Below are positions 1 through 9,350 of a stretch of 64,000 bases of DNA, in pieces. Position numbers and translations under genes: made by a program. The DNA comes from Sorex araneus (taxonomy: Eukaryota; Chordata; Mammalia; Eulipotyphla; Soricidae), in assembly GCF_027595985.1 (NCBI RefSeq), contig NC_073313.1, forward strand, positions 82,710,494 to 82,774,493, read 5' to 3'. The notes under the pieces were generated by a model. That model worked only from the letters and a program-made list of their open reading frames with translations, was not told the origin of the DNA and ran no database searches. Position 1 is the stretch's first letter. Every line of letters starts with the position of its first letter.

Positions 1-17
1 TGAATTAGTTTAATTTT

Positions 18-553
18 TGGTGTTTGGGCCAAATATGGTGATGCTCAGGCTTTACTCCTGGCTCTGCACTCAGTTATTACTCCTGGAGGTGCTAAGGGGA
101 AACATATGGGATATCAGGGATCAAACCTGGGTTGGCGATGTGCAAGATAAGCACCCTACCAGCTGTACTGTCTCTCTGGCCTCAGATGCCTACTTGTTTG
201 TTTTTTTTTTTGCTTTTTGGGTCACACCCAGCGATGCTCAGGGGTTACTCCTGGCTTTGCACTAAGGAATTGCTCCTGGTGGTGCTTGGGGGACCATATG
301 GGATGCCGGGGATCGAACCCGGGTCGGCCGCATGCAAGGCAAACGCCCTACCCACCGTGCTATTGCTCGGCCCCCTTTTTTTTGTTTGTTTGTTTGTGGA
401 TCACACCTGGCAATGTTCAGGGCTACTCCTGGCTCTTTGTTTAGCAATTGCTCCTAGCCCTGCTCAGCGGACTATATGGGATGCCAGGGATTGAACCCAG
501 ATCCAGTGTGTGCAAGGCAATTACCTTAGCCACTGTATTATCTCTCTGCCCCC
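18..553 (-). mobile_element. Three consecutive tRNA-derived SINEs (antisense)
   Basis: Three head-to-tail antisense copies of the window's main SINE lie at about 18-183, 205-373 and 376-553. Each shows the reverse complement of the family core (CCATATGG, then GGGATCGAACC, then GCTATTGCTC near the head). The middle copy is the best preserved and begins with a T tract (the poly-A tail). The first and third are more diverged, so the three were probably separate insertions, the youngest into or beside older copies. They carry no coding capacity. Confidence 0.85.
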
Positions 554-555
554 CA

Positions 556-840
556 GATGACTATTTAATTTTTTAATTGAATCACAGTGAGATACACAGT
601 TACAAGGTTGTTAATGACTGTGTTTCCGTTATATAATGTTCCAACACCCATCCTTTCACCAGTGTACGTTTTCCACCACCAGTGCCCCAGTTTCCGTCCT
701 ACTGCCCCCCCTGCTACCACTGCCTCCCTCTGTGGCAGGTATTCTTCTCCTCCTTCTCCTCCTCCTCCTCCTCCTCTTTTCTCTCTGCCTCTCTCTGCCT
801 CTCTGTCTCTGTCCCTCTTTCCTTTTGTCAGATGCCTATT
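556..840 (-). mobile_element. L1 3'-end fragment (antisense)
   Basis: The reverse complement matches the L1 3' UTR terminus seen repeatedly in this window: a purine-rich tract (here a TCC/CT-rich stretch at 738-815), then 'CACTGGTGAAAGGATGGGTG', a TGTAACTGTG-like segment and an A-rich end. It is 5'-truncated and non-coding. Confidence 0.8.
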
Positions 841-869
841 TTGAAGAATTGGATTTTGCAATTCTGTCC

Positions 870-1560
870 AGAAAGCTGGGCAACTGGAAACTCCAACAGG
901 AATCAATGTTGTAGTCTTTTCGAAGAGGAATCATAAATGGAATGGCTTGGGGACCACTCCCCATGGTGCTCAGAAGACTATGCATTGACTGATGGAACCC
1001 AGTGCAACATGTATGTAAAGCATGTGCTTTAGTTCTTTGAGAAGCTCCCCAGCTCCATGTTGTAGAGTTAAGTTTGCCATGCATGACATAAGCTAGTCAG
1101 TTAACTGCTGCCAGTCTTGCATCAGAACAACTTTGGGAGGCTTGCTCTTCAAGCCCATGATCTCCCTTGAGCATATATCTTGCTTGCTTGTCTCTATGTT
1201 TCTTTGTGCGCCTATTTCCACTCTGGAGGAGCCCATGTTCTTTCTTAATATGCACTACCTTCTTTATCTCCCCTCACATCTCTCTAAATAAGTTTCAATA
1301 AAGAGTATCTTGCTTCAACATTTTGCCTCCTCCTGAAATTCCTTTCTGTGAGGGAAAGGTTATGGACCACAGTGCCTGTGCACGCTGGTGGCCAAAGTAG
1401 GCTGAGGAGAGAGGTAGAAGCACTCTTTTCTCCAGTCAACCTCCCTTGCAACTAAGCCACTGTCAACCACGCCTCTGGCAAAAATCACTAAGGCATTGAT
1501 GGTGGATTCCAGAATGGGGCTGATTCTGTGTCTCCCCCAGAACCTATCATGGATGTGAAA
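870..1560. other. Unassigned sequence, possible old LTR fragment
   Basis: There is no gene. An AATAAA signal lies near 1299, followed by a CT-rich stretch and GAGGGAAAGG around 1350. That order (poly-A signal, then a CT-rich U5-like tract) resembles the end of a retroviral LTR. I see no matching second copy and no clear TG...CA ends, so the LTR idea is weak. Confidence 0.25.
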
Positions 1561-2540
1561 GACTGATAAGATCTTTAGGCTCGCTGAATACAGATGCTAT
1601 GCCCAACATGTTCTCAAATGAGAAAAGGCCATTGTGGGAGAATACCCTACAGATTTGGTCTCAGAAAGGGTTGACCTGTTGATGGGGAAAAGGAGGAGAA
1701 GGAACTAAAAAAAAAACAAACCTAACTTGGTAAACCTCATATTTGCTCATAAGATAGTCAACTAATTGAATGTATGAGGCCAGCCACGTTGTCAAGGGTA
1801 GTCTAAGTAGAATATAACTGAGTATAGATGTTAGCCATGTCTACGAAATACCTTCAAAACAACAACCTAAGATGCATTTGGATTCAGTGAATGGAAACCA
1901 TGGCTCCCTCAAATAGCCTATGTGGTATGTAAGTCATCAAATTCATCATACTTTAAAAAAAATGAGTAAAAGAAGTCAGCTTTGTGAAAGCTAGCTGTTC
2001 TGTCCTGCAATCTTCAACCATTAAAAGATAAGTCATCTTCTTAGAAATAAATTTTCACTTGGCCAATATTAAGATAAAAAAGAATAAGACACAGGTAAAA
2101 AATCATTATCTAGAGAAACTTCCTTAGTCTACTTAATAAAAAATCTCAAGTAGCTATTTAGTTTCCTTATTGCAAGGACTATCATTATTATAAACCTTTT
2201 TTATTTTTTTGCAGCATAGAGTCAACTCTATAAAATTAGCAAGGTTCCACACATGGAGTTTTTCATCTGATAGACACTCCTAATTTCCTCACTTTAATTC
2301 TATATCTGTGAGTTATCACTTAACTCTGATGCCTCACTCTGGTACCTCTGTAGTTCTTTCTGCGGTGGTAGTACTTATAGAGTTAATAATCAATACTATC
2401 AATGAAAACACATTCTTTGTCTTTTCTGCACATCTGAAAAGTTCCTGCCACAGAAATTCAAGGCAAATCTATGAGTAAGTAGGCGAAAGGAGTTGGCCAT
2501 TGATATTGTGTTGGCCTTTTAAGAATACTTGGGAATACGG
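1560..2540. other. Unique intergenic sequence
   Basis: About 1 kb of AT-rich sequence without a recognisable gene, SINE or L1. No RNA gene was recognised in it. Confidence 0.6.
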
Positions 2541-2541
2541 G

Positions 2542-2924
2542 GCTGGAGAGAGAGCCCAAGGGGTAAGGTGTTGTGCTTGTTTTGCATGTGGTCCACCCTT
2601 GTTGGGTCTGGACTGAGCTACCAGGGCGAGCCCATGTAGACTGTACTGTACTACAGACAGGAACATAGGAACCCATGAAAATTTGATTGGGTTCAAATTT
2701 GGTGTGAACCATGGTAACACCTCTAAGGACGATTGGAGGCCACCCTAAAAGCCTCCGTCCCTCTCGGAGAGCACGGCAAGCTACCGAGAGTATCTCGCCT
2801 GCACGGCAGAGCCTAGCAATCTGCCCATCGCATATTCGATATGCCAACAACAGTAACAACAATTGGCCTCATTCACCTGTTACCGAAAGGGCTCCCAATA
2901 TGGCAGCGTTAAGAAAGATGAACA
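2542..2924 (+). mobile_element. RTE-tailed composite SINE, 5' part
   Basis: It starts with the tRNA-SINE head (GGCTGGAGAG at 2541). It continues with the segment found in other RTE-tailed copies (GCAAGCTACCGAGAGTATCT near 2777, GATATGCCAACAACAGTAAC near 2838). It is interrupted at 2924 by an L1-derived element; the remainder resumes at 4070 with AAGAGAGGCTG, which matches the equivalent joint of the intact copy near 5147. Confidence 0.75.
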
Positions 2925-3409
2925 GCCCTCGGCCCAGATAAATCCGGAGCCGCTGAGCGTGAATCGGACCCTCTGCGCCTAAAGACTTTGATTCCAAAGA
3001 TGTAACACATTCGGGCATCCAGCGCAGCGTCCGATAGCGATGCACTGGGACACCGAACTGGGCTACAACTCTGTGCTGCCGGGGGTGGATTTTTTTTTCC
3101 TCCCCACCCTGTCTTCCTGCACGGAAAGCGGCGGGCTGGCAGCACCCATGTGGCAGGCGCCATCTTCTGTGACTCCAAACCCACAGGTATTCGGTTTTTA
3201 CTTTTGGGGCTCCCAGGAACTCATGGGAAGGGGGCGTTACCGGCACGCCCTCGGCCCAGATAAATCTGGAGCCACTGACCTCGAATCGGACACTCTGCGC
3301 CTAAAGACTTTGAATTCAGAGACTTCTTACAGCAATGCACTGGGACTGTGAGCTGGGCTATGTAATTTCTGGCAGAATTTTCCCTGGACTTTATACAGAA
3401 ATCCAAAAC

Positions 3410-3435
3410 CGCGCGGACGCAGCAGCGTCCGCGCG
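3410..3435. repeat. Perfect GC-rich hairpin
   Basis: CGCGCGGACGC at 3410-3420 is followed by the loop AGCA and the exact reverse complement at 3425-3435. The related element at 12.4-13.5 kb lacks the hairpin at the equivalent position (near 12848), where an AT-rich stretch stands instead. Confidence 0.85.
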
Positions 3436-3902
3436 ACTTAACATTTATAATTGTCAGCAAATGTGAAACGGTTCCATTTGAACAGGTCTGACTTGGGGGG
3501 GAAACTCCAAATAATAACAGTAAGTTTTTGTTGAAATATTGAAGGTTTTTAATGTAGCAGCCACCTCTGGACTGTGAACTAAGCAAAAGCCCCACGCTGG
3601 CCGACATGGAGTGGCGTACACCATACTACACCATACTATGAGGCGCAGGAAGGGGGATGAGGGGGAAAAAGAAAAAAAAAAGGGAAAAGGAAAAAGGGAA
3701 AAAAAGAGAGAGATTGAGTATGTACTTGTAGCAGTGGGGCTACATATCTCTTCATTTCCAGCAATGAAAAACTAATTATCAAATGTAGTAGGTCTGTCTC
3801 TCTTGCTTGGAAACTCCAACAACTATAGTGAGTTTTGTGTTGAATTATGGAATGTAATCAAGGTAAAGAAAACATGAAGTGAAATTCATTAGTTATACAG
3901 TA

Positions 3903-3926
3903 GGGGTGGGGGGTGGGGGCGGGGGG
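3903..3926 (+). other. G-quadruplex-type motif in L1 3' UTR
   Basis: Four G runs of 4, 6, 5 and 6 bases are separated by single-base loops (T, T, C). The related copy keeps a similar G-run pattern at about 13369-13391. G-rich 3' UTR tracts are a known feature of mammalian L1 elements. Confidence 0.7.
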
Positions 3927-4055
3927 TATACTGGGGTTTCTGGTGGTGGAATATGGGCACTGGTGAAGGGATGGGTGTTTGAATATTGTATAACTGACAT
4001 ATAAACCTGAGAACTTTGTAACTTTCCACATGGTGATTTAATAAAAATTAAAAAA

Positions 4056-4140
4056 AAGAAAGATGAACAAAGAGAGGCTGAAAAAATCTTGGGGACAAAC
4101 TAGGAAGACATCATCTGATAAAAAGAAAAAGCCAAAGAAA
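4056..4140 (+). mobile_element. RTE-tailed composite SINE, 3' part
   Basis: This begins with the second copy of the 14-bp duplication and continues the element interrupted at 2924 (AAGAGAGGCTG...AATCTTGGGGAC, parallel to 5147-5180). The RTE tail itself is degenerate here. Confidence 0.6.
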
Positions 4141-4590
4141 AATACAGTACTCTAGTGTTAATGGAGTCAGATGTTTGTACCAAATTTTAGCCTAGGGAAT
4201 AAATGAACTGAGTAGAAGGAAGCAGAGATAAAGTTGGGACTTCAGCTATGCGATAAGACAGAGTATATGAGTAGGTGAGGGTTAAAGGCATTTTCCATAT
4301 AGGATTCATGCCGAGAATAAGGGTCACAGGATGGGAACCTTGCCTGCTGTGGCAGAGTGCTATCTGCTCTGGGTTCTTGTGGAAAGCATGTAAGATTAGA
4401 TCGCTAACCACCAGACTTTCTCTTGTACAACTACTTTATTTAGCAGTTCCAGTTGGTACAAACAAGACAGGCAGGGAGGCAGGCAGCAAGATAGAGAAAA
4501 GGGGACTACTTCTATACAGAAACCTGGTTTTGTATGGTTATATGACCCTGCCCATTAGGGTTTTTTCTGTTATATGATTGATTATATTCT
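4141..4590. other. Unique intergenic sequence
   Basis: No gene or recognisable repeat. Short open frames exist but show no family similarity I can name. Confidence 0.5.
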
Positions 4591-4594
4591 ATGA

Positions 4595-5252
4595 GGCAGA
4601 GAGTCTCTTGCCCGCGTGCCTGGCTGTCTTCCCGGGGCCCCTTTGAGGAGGTGGGCTTCAGTATCCCTCCCCACCCCGAGCAGAGATCCCACAGCTGGGC
4701 TGAAGACCTCTGGAGCCTAGCCACAGCCATGCTCAAGGCCCCTCTCCACATGTTTGGATAAGCCTCACGCATGAAGGAGCCAGCAGAGGAACCCAGGTGT
4801 GTGGGACCCAGGACTGAGACCTCCAAGCCTGCTCAGATCTGGACTTGACCTCTTCCACCCAGAGTTCCCATTTTCCAGTAGCTAGGCTGTCACACCTAGG
4901 GACTGCCCACAGCGCCGTGTAATCCCACTAACGGCCAGAGACTATAAAACCAAGCTCCCGGAAGACATATTATAGCCCAGTTCTCCCTCTGGGAGAACCT
5001 GGCAAGCTACCAAGAGTTTCCTGCCCACATGGGAGAGCCTTGCAAACTCCCCATGGTGTATTCATATGCCAAAACAAGTAACAATGAGGGGTCTCATTCC
5101 CCTTACCCTGAAAGAGTCTCCAATGCGACACCATTGGAAAGGATGAGTAAAGAGAGGCTTCTAAAATCTCAGGACTAGGACGAATGGAGACGTTACTGAG
5201 ATTGCTCAAGAAATTGGACTATCAACGGGATGATGATGATGGTGATGATATT
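4595..5252 (+). mobile_element. RTE-tailed ~0.7-kb non-autonomous element, copy 1
   Basis: It is similar over its length to 19850-20570 (plus) and 63445-64000 (minus): AGAGTCTCTTGCC near the start, GAGCCTCAYGCATGAAGGA in the middle, AACCTGGCAAGCTACC later. The end reads GAATGGAGACGTTACTGAGA, then ATCAACGGGATGATGATG, which resembles the last bases of the RTE LINE (49386-49432). It has no coding capacity. The 3' end passes into a short ATG/GATGAT simple repeat. Confidence 0.75.
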
Positions 5253-5256
5253 CTAT

Positions 5257-5530
5257 GAGATCATCGTATTGGGGGTGTGGGTTGATTGTAGGATAATCAG
5301 TCATATCACATATCACCCTCATATAGGTATGTGAGATTATGCCAGCTCTTCTTATGCAAATAAAGTCTGGAGGATGATAAATAAGATCATCTGAGAAAAT
5401 TAGGGTGTGTAATATGATGCATCAGAGGTCTGGCCCCTCTGTTCTTTTTCTTGTTCTTCCTTGCTAACTTTCTTATAACATTTGCCTCTCTAGAAATGGA
5501 TACTCTAAATACTTTTAGGGATATGGGATG
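5257..5530 (+). repeat. Single copy of the octamer/80-bp repeat family
   Basis: TTATGCAAATAAAGTCTGG near 5352 (octamer ATGCAAAT at 5354-5361) and the following GTGTAATATGATGCATCAGA-type stretch resemble the last unit of the array at 13935-14830 and its downstream flank. Only one to two units are present here. Confidence 0.55.
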
Positions 5531-5990
5531 AAAGTCCAGCTTCTGAAGCAACTTCCTGCTAATAAGGGGTATTCTATTAAGTCACTTGAGGCATCCCTCT
5601 TTGTTCTCTGTGCAGAACCTAATTTCTGGAGGGTTGGTCAAGCAGGGCATGGCAGAGCAAGGGGTTCTCCAGGATTTTGTAAACTCTGGGGAAACACATC
5701 AAATATTAAGGCAGATAATGACAGTTAAAGAGTGGGGGAGTGTATCATCACCATTAAGGGAGTCCCTCATACACAAATGTGTAATTAGATTGAAAGTGGG
5801 AGTACATCTATAGCCCAGAAGGTGAAGTCACTACTCACATACTATTTTTATACCTTTGTCTGGGAATAAATATTTTATTTCATTTTTATGTTGGCAAATA
5901 ATTTTCAAGTTTATTTCATTTTCTTTTCCTTTTTTTTCTTTTTATTTTGGGTACAATACCTAATATGTTTTGTTTTTAATTTTCTTTTTG
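5531..5990. other. Unique AT-rich sequence
   Basis: No recognisable gene. 5910-6000 is very T-rich on the plus strand. It could be the degenerate A-rich end of the KMT5A retrocopy, which is on the minus strand. Confidence 0.4.
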
Positions 5991-6565
5991 ATTTTTTTAT
6001 GTTAGTGAATCACCGATGCCTGATGGGGCTTGGAGTTCCCTCTGATGCGTTCCTGAGGCTTGCGTGGCCCCCTTTTGGCCGGGGAGCTTCTTTTCTTAAA
6101 TACAAAGCTAAATAATATACAGGTACAACCCAGACTGTCTGTATCATATTGACAAAGCCTATTGGGCCCTCCTGATATTCATTGCCCAGGCACGTGTTGG
6201 TGGGGAAAGACTTTAGGCAGCACCGTGGTGAGATGGGGGCGGCTGTGGTCACCAGGCTGAGGAGGGCACCCAGAACTATCTCCATTTCACAATGGCCCAG
6301 GTGCAGAGGGCCAGGAGGACCCAGGACAAGGGATGGTGGGAAGGTCACAGTGCAAGTGAGAACTGCTCCTTAGTCTGTATCCACGCCCCTAAAATCCACA
6401 TCCCCTGTACACTGGGCCTTTCCGGGAGGCTGTGCCCTCTGGGGTGCATGGCAGTCTCCTAGGAGGAAAGATGGCAGGTGGGCAGAGCTGAGCATAGACC
6501 TGAGGCTGGTGACCTTCAACCAACCCAGAGGAGAGGGGATGACAGTCGGAGAAGGTATGTAATTT

Positions 6566-6746
6566 TTTTTTTTTTGCTTTTTGGGTCACACCCGGCGATG
6601 CACAGGGGTTACTCCTGGCTCTGCACTCAGGAATCACTCCTGGCGGCGCTTAGGGGACCATATGGGATGCTGGGAATCGAACCCAGGTCGGCCGCGTGCA
6701 AGGCAAACGCCGTACCCACTACCCACTGTGCTATTGCTCCAGCCCC
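6566..6746 (-). mobile_element. tRNA-derived SINE (antisense)
   Basis: A full-length copy flanked by a 17-bp perfect duplication, GAGAAGGTATGTAATTT (6549-6565 and 6747-6763). It carries the reverse complement of the B-box-like GGTTCGATTCC. The clean duplication suggests a fairly young insertion. Confidence 0.92.
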
Positions 6747-6942
6747 GAGAAGGTATGTAATTTCTGGTCCCACTACAAAACCTTACTTTTGACTAGAGTG
6801 CCATCCATATCTCTCCTGCAAAAACAAAACAGAACAAAACAAATGAAGAAATCAGCAGTTTCACTGGCTTCATGTCTTATACACATGTAAGTTGTTTTCT
6901 GTGGGGCCTCTTTTTTTCCTTAAAAAGTTTTTTTTTCTTTTT

Positions 6943-7118
6943 AGGAGCTGGAGCAATAGTATAGGGGGTAGGGCATTTGCCTTGCACGTGGCTGACCTGG
7001 TCCGATTCCCAGCATCCCATATGGTCCCCTGAACTCCGCCAGGAGTAATTCCTGAGTGCAAAGCCAGGAATAACCCCTGAGCATCTCCGGGTGTGACCCA
7101 AAAATTAAAAAAAAAAAG
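6943..7118 (+). mobile_element. tRNA-derived SINE
   Basis: A sense copy from GAGCTGGAGCAATAG to GTGTGACCCAAAAATT plus poly-A, with the CCATATGGTCCCCTGA core at about 7017. Confidence 0.9.
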
Positions 7119-7159
7119 ATTCTCTATTACTTTTCTAAAATAAATTCAGGGCTCACATT

Positions 7160-7324
7160 TTTTGGGGGGGTCATACCCGGCGATGCACAGGGATTACTCC
7201 TGGCTCTGCACTCAGGAATTACTCCTGGCGGTGCTCAGGGGACCATATGGGATGCTGGGAATCGAACCCGGGTCGGCCGCGTGCAAGGCAAACACCCTAC
7301 CCGCTGTGCTATCACTCCAGCCCC
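7160..7324 (-). mobile_element. tRNA-derived SINE (antisense)
   Basis: Well preserved, with the core CCATATGGGATGC at about 7243 and ATCGAACCCGGGTCGG after it. Flanks show a short similar sequence (GGCTCACATTT near 7149, GGATCACATTT near 7327) that is probably the target duplication. Confidence 0.9.
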
Positions 7325-7788
7325 CTGGGATCACATTTCTATAAAGAATTGTTTCCCAGTTTGGGGAAGGCCTGTTTCCTCCCTGTGATTCCCTGCCCTG
7401 AAGCTTGGGATACCCTGGGAGGTAAGGCCATGAAAGAGGACCTGTGGACTGGCCCTGGTCATGGCCTTGGATTAGCAACCTTTTGAGAAAGCAGGGGGAA
7501 CACTGTGGACTGCACACCTGTTAAGAAAAAAGAGTCATACACTTCACAGTCTACCTGTCATACCTAAAGGAAACAAGAACTTGAAAGCATCCTATCCAGG
7601 CTGTGTGGGGTGTCCAGCGACCTCGGGGTAGGGAATGGAGGCCCAGCCCATCCTGGTGGGAAGCAGCAGAGGCCCCACTGCCTCTCCCTGAAACCTGTGC
7701 CGTGTCCTGGACTGCATACACCAGAAGCACAAACTTTCAACTTCTATACAAAGAAGATTCAAAAGTAACTAGGATATAAAAGTTTTGG

Positions 7789-7990
7789 TGATAAAAGGAG
7801 AGGTGGAGGGGAAGTGCCTGCCATAGACACAGACTGGCGGGGGGCATGGAAGGAGGAAAACTGGGGACATTAGCAGTGGGAAATGTACACTGGTGAAGGG
7901 ACGGGTGTTGGAACAATGTAAGACTGAAACCCAATCATGGACAACTTTGTAATTGTTTCTATCGTGGTGATTTAATGAAACCTTTTTTTT
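7789..7990 (+). mobile_element. L1 3'-end fragment
   Basis: It matches the window's L1 terminus: CTGGGGACATTAGCAGTGG, ACTGGTGAAGGGACGGGTG, AACTTTGTAATTGTTTC and TGGTGATTTAATGAAA. Similar short sequences flank it (AAGTTTTGG at about 7780, AAGTTTGGG at about 7991). It interrupts what looks like the KMT5A 3' UTR. Confidence 0.8.
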
Positions 7991-8186
7991 AAGTTTGGGG
8001 GATGTAAGGCCATCTGTTCCAGTCCACCTCAGAAACCTGCAAGAGATATTTAAATATTACAGTGAAAAGACATCTTAATATACTTTTTGAAAACATCTAA
8101 TGGATCTGCTGAGCAAATTACTTTTCTACGCACTTATGTGTAAAAAAAAATTGATTTCCTTTGAGGCCTCTTTGTCCATGGCAAGG

Positions 8187-9350
8187 TTAATGCTTCAGCC
8201 AGGGGTGTGCCTCCAGGGACTCGCGGCTGCGGTCCCCGTAGTCGTACAGCAGCTCCTCCCCGGCCTGGATGTCGCGGGAGGCGATGAGGATGAGGTGCGG
8301 GATGCCGGCAATGTCGTGCAGTTTTGTCTGGCAGTTCCCTCGTTTGCTGTGGTTGATGAGCCGCCCCAGACGGTCGGTCTCCCGGGTGGCGTCGATGCAG
8401 TAGGTCTTGCTCAGATACTGGAAATAGTACATGTAGCAGCCGGTGGAGGGGTCTTGGGCGTACAGCGCCTCCCGTTTCTTGGCGTCTGTGATCTCGATGA
8501 GGTCCCCGTGGTATTCTACTATGAACTCGCCCCGGGAGAACCGCTTGGTGGAGATCACCCCCCTGCCCTTACCGGCGATGAGGCCAATCTTCATTCCTTC
8601 TTCCTTCCCGCTTTGAATCAACTCGTCTATTCTCCTTCGTTGCTCAGACTGGAGCGCGGCCTTGCTCTTCCGGGAGCTCCTCCGCACAGGGTAGGAGTCG
8701 GGGAGCTTGCCGTTCTGCTGCGGTTTCCCTTGAGATTCACACCTTGGGGCCCGTTTGCGCTTCATGGGTTTTTTCGGGCCTTGCTTGGTGACAGCCGCTC
8801 CGCGGGAGTGACAAGACGAGGTCGGAGTTTGGGGAGACTCGACCGCTTGAGATTGTGGCTTTGGAAGACGGGGCGGGCGGCCTCTCTCTCTGCCCCTCGG
8901 TGTCTCTGACTCCAAGGTGCTTGGCTTTCTCCTTGGCATTCTCTTCTCTCCTCGTTTACCGTAGCTCCTCATGCGTGGCCTTCCCCGGCATCCCACACCG
9001 GGATACACCCCCGAGGCGTCTCCCTGAAGGGGGGAGCGCATTCCAGAGCATCTTTTCGAGCTCCTGGGGGAATAGATCTTCGATTTCCCGGCCAATACAT
9101 TCTCCGGCAGCCCGGCCAGGCCCAGAGCGGTGCGGCCAGCGCCCTGGCCCGGGCGGCGGCCCCTCCGGCCAAACCGCCGCCGCTGCCCATGCTGCTGCTG
9201 CCGTTGCTGCTGCTGCCGTTGCTGCTGCTGCCGTTGCTGCTGCTGCCATTGATGCTGCTGCCATTGATGCTGCTGTTGCCGCCGTAGACAGAGCTGTCGC
9301 GGCGCCCCGGGGAAGGTCCACAGGCGCCCCTTGGGACCCCTTTTCCCCAT
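8187..9350 (-). CDS. KMT5A-like: KMT5A (SET8/PR-Set7) retrocopy, open reading frame
   Basis: KMT5A is the nuclear enzyme that monomethylates histone H4 Lys20. This copy has no introns and starts at the ATG at 9350-9348, giving 387 residues, close to the usual length of about 390. The frame stays open upstream to 9488, but no ATG lies there. The SET region spans about residues 253-387: GKGRG, VEYHGDLIEI, YMYYF, RLINHSK (NHS at 333-335), LLYDYGD and the C-terminal HPWLKH. The middle is basic and arginine-rich. The N-terminus is a glutamine-rich CAG tract, with another frame through it alanine-rich. From memory of the human protein, changes include a cysteine to arginine just after NHSK, asparagine to aspartate in ATRET(N/D)R, and loss of the TDF residues of the PCNA-binding degron (now LPDSY, residues 216-220). 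It is a retrocopy of KMT5A; whether it is expressed is unknown. Confidence 0.88.
   Translation of the reverse strand: MGKRGPKGRLWTFPGAPRQLCLRRQQQHQWQQHQWQQQQRQQQQRQQQQRQQQHGQRRRFGRRGRRPGQGAGRTALGLAGLPENVLAGKSKIYSPRSSKRCSGMRSPLQGDASGVYPGVGCRGRPRMRSYGKRGEKRMPRRKPSTLESETPRGRERGRPPRLPKPQSQAVESPQTPTSSCHSRGAAVTKQGPKKPMKRKRAPRCESQGKPQQNGKLPDSYPVRRSSRKSKAALQSEQRRRIDELIQSGKEEGMKIGLIAGKGRGVISTKRFSRGEFIVEYHGDLIEITDAKKREALYAQDPSTGCYMYYFQYLSKTYCIDATRETDRLGRLINHSKRGNCQTKLHDIAGIPHLILIASRDIQAGEELLYDYGDRSRESLEAHPWLKH
9186..9288 (-). repeat. CAG/CTG-type trinucleotide tract
   Basis: An imperfect 15-bp unit (five codons, CAGCAGCAGCAACGG on the minus strand) is repeated, with CAT/TGG variants at one end. In the KMT5A-like frame it encodes runs of glutamine broken by arginine, histidine and tryptophan. 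In the next frame it encodes polyalanine, which resembles the alanine-rich N-terminus of known KMT5A proteins. Confidence 0.85.

Larger units (their letters stand above)
2925..4055 (+). mobile_element. ORF-less L1-derived element, copy 1
   Basis: A 1.13-kb insertion flanked by a perfect 14-bp duplication (AAGAAAGATGAACA at 2911-2924 and 4056-4069). The 5' half is GC-rich and contains a segment repeated in tandem-like fashion (CTCTGCGCCTAAAGACTTTG at about 2971 and again near 3292). The 3' half matches the L1 3' UTR seen at 57906-58400 in reverse, ending in CCACATGGTGATTTAATAAA and poly-A. No L1 ORF1 or ORF2 coding lies between, so it looks like an internally deleted L1 (5' UTR plus 3' UTR) or a SINE-like derivative mobilised by L1. 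A second copy lies at 12413-13524. Confidence 0.75.
6000..8186 (-). pseudogene. Probable 3' UTR of the KMT5A retrocopy, split by repeats
   Basis: Directly 3' (minus strand) of the KMT5A frame lies non-coding sequence, including AAAAAGTATATTAAGATG near 8070-8087 and TTTAAATATCT near 8050, which fits my memory of the human KMT5A 3' UTR. After removing three SINEs (6566-6746, 6943-7118, 7160-7324) and an L1 fragment (7789-7990), about 1.4-1.5 kb remains, a plausible 3' UTR length. The far end is uncertain. Confidence 0.45.

Noticed and set aside
6010-6348. 112-codon open frame on the minus strand
   Set aside because: It lies in what looks like the KMT5A retrocopy 3' UTR, and no protein family was recognised.
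8100-8909. Plus-strand open frame over the KMT5A copy
   Set aside because: It is the antisense shadow of the KMT5A-like frame, with GC-rich codon bias and no family similarity.
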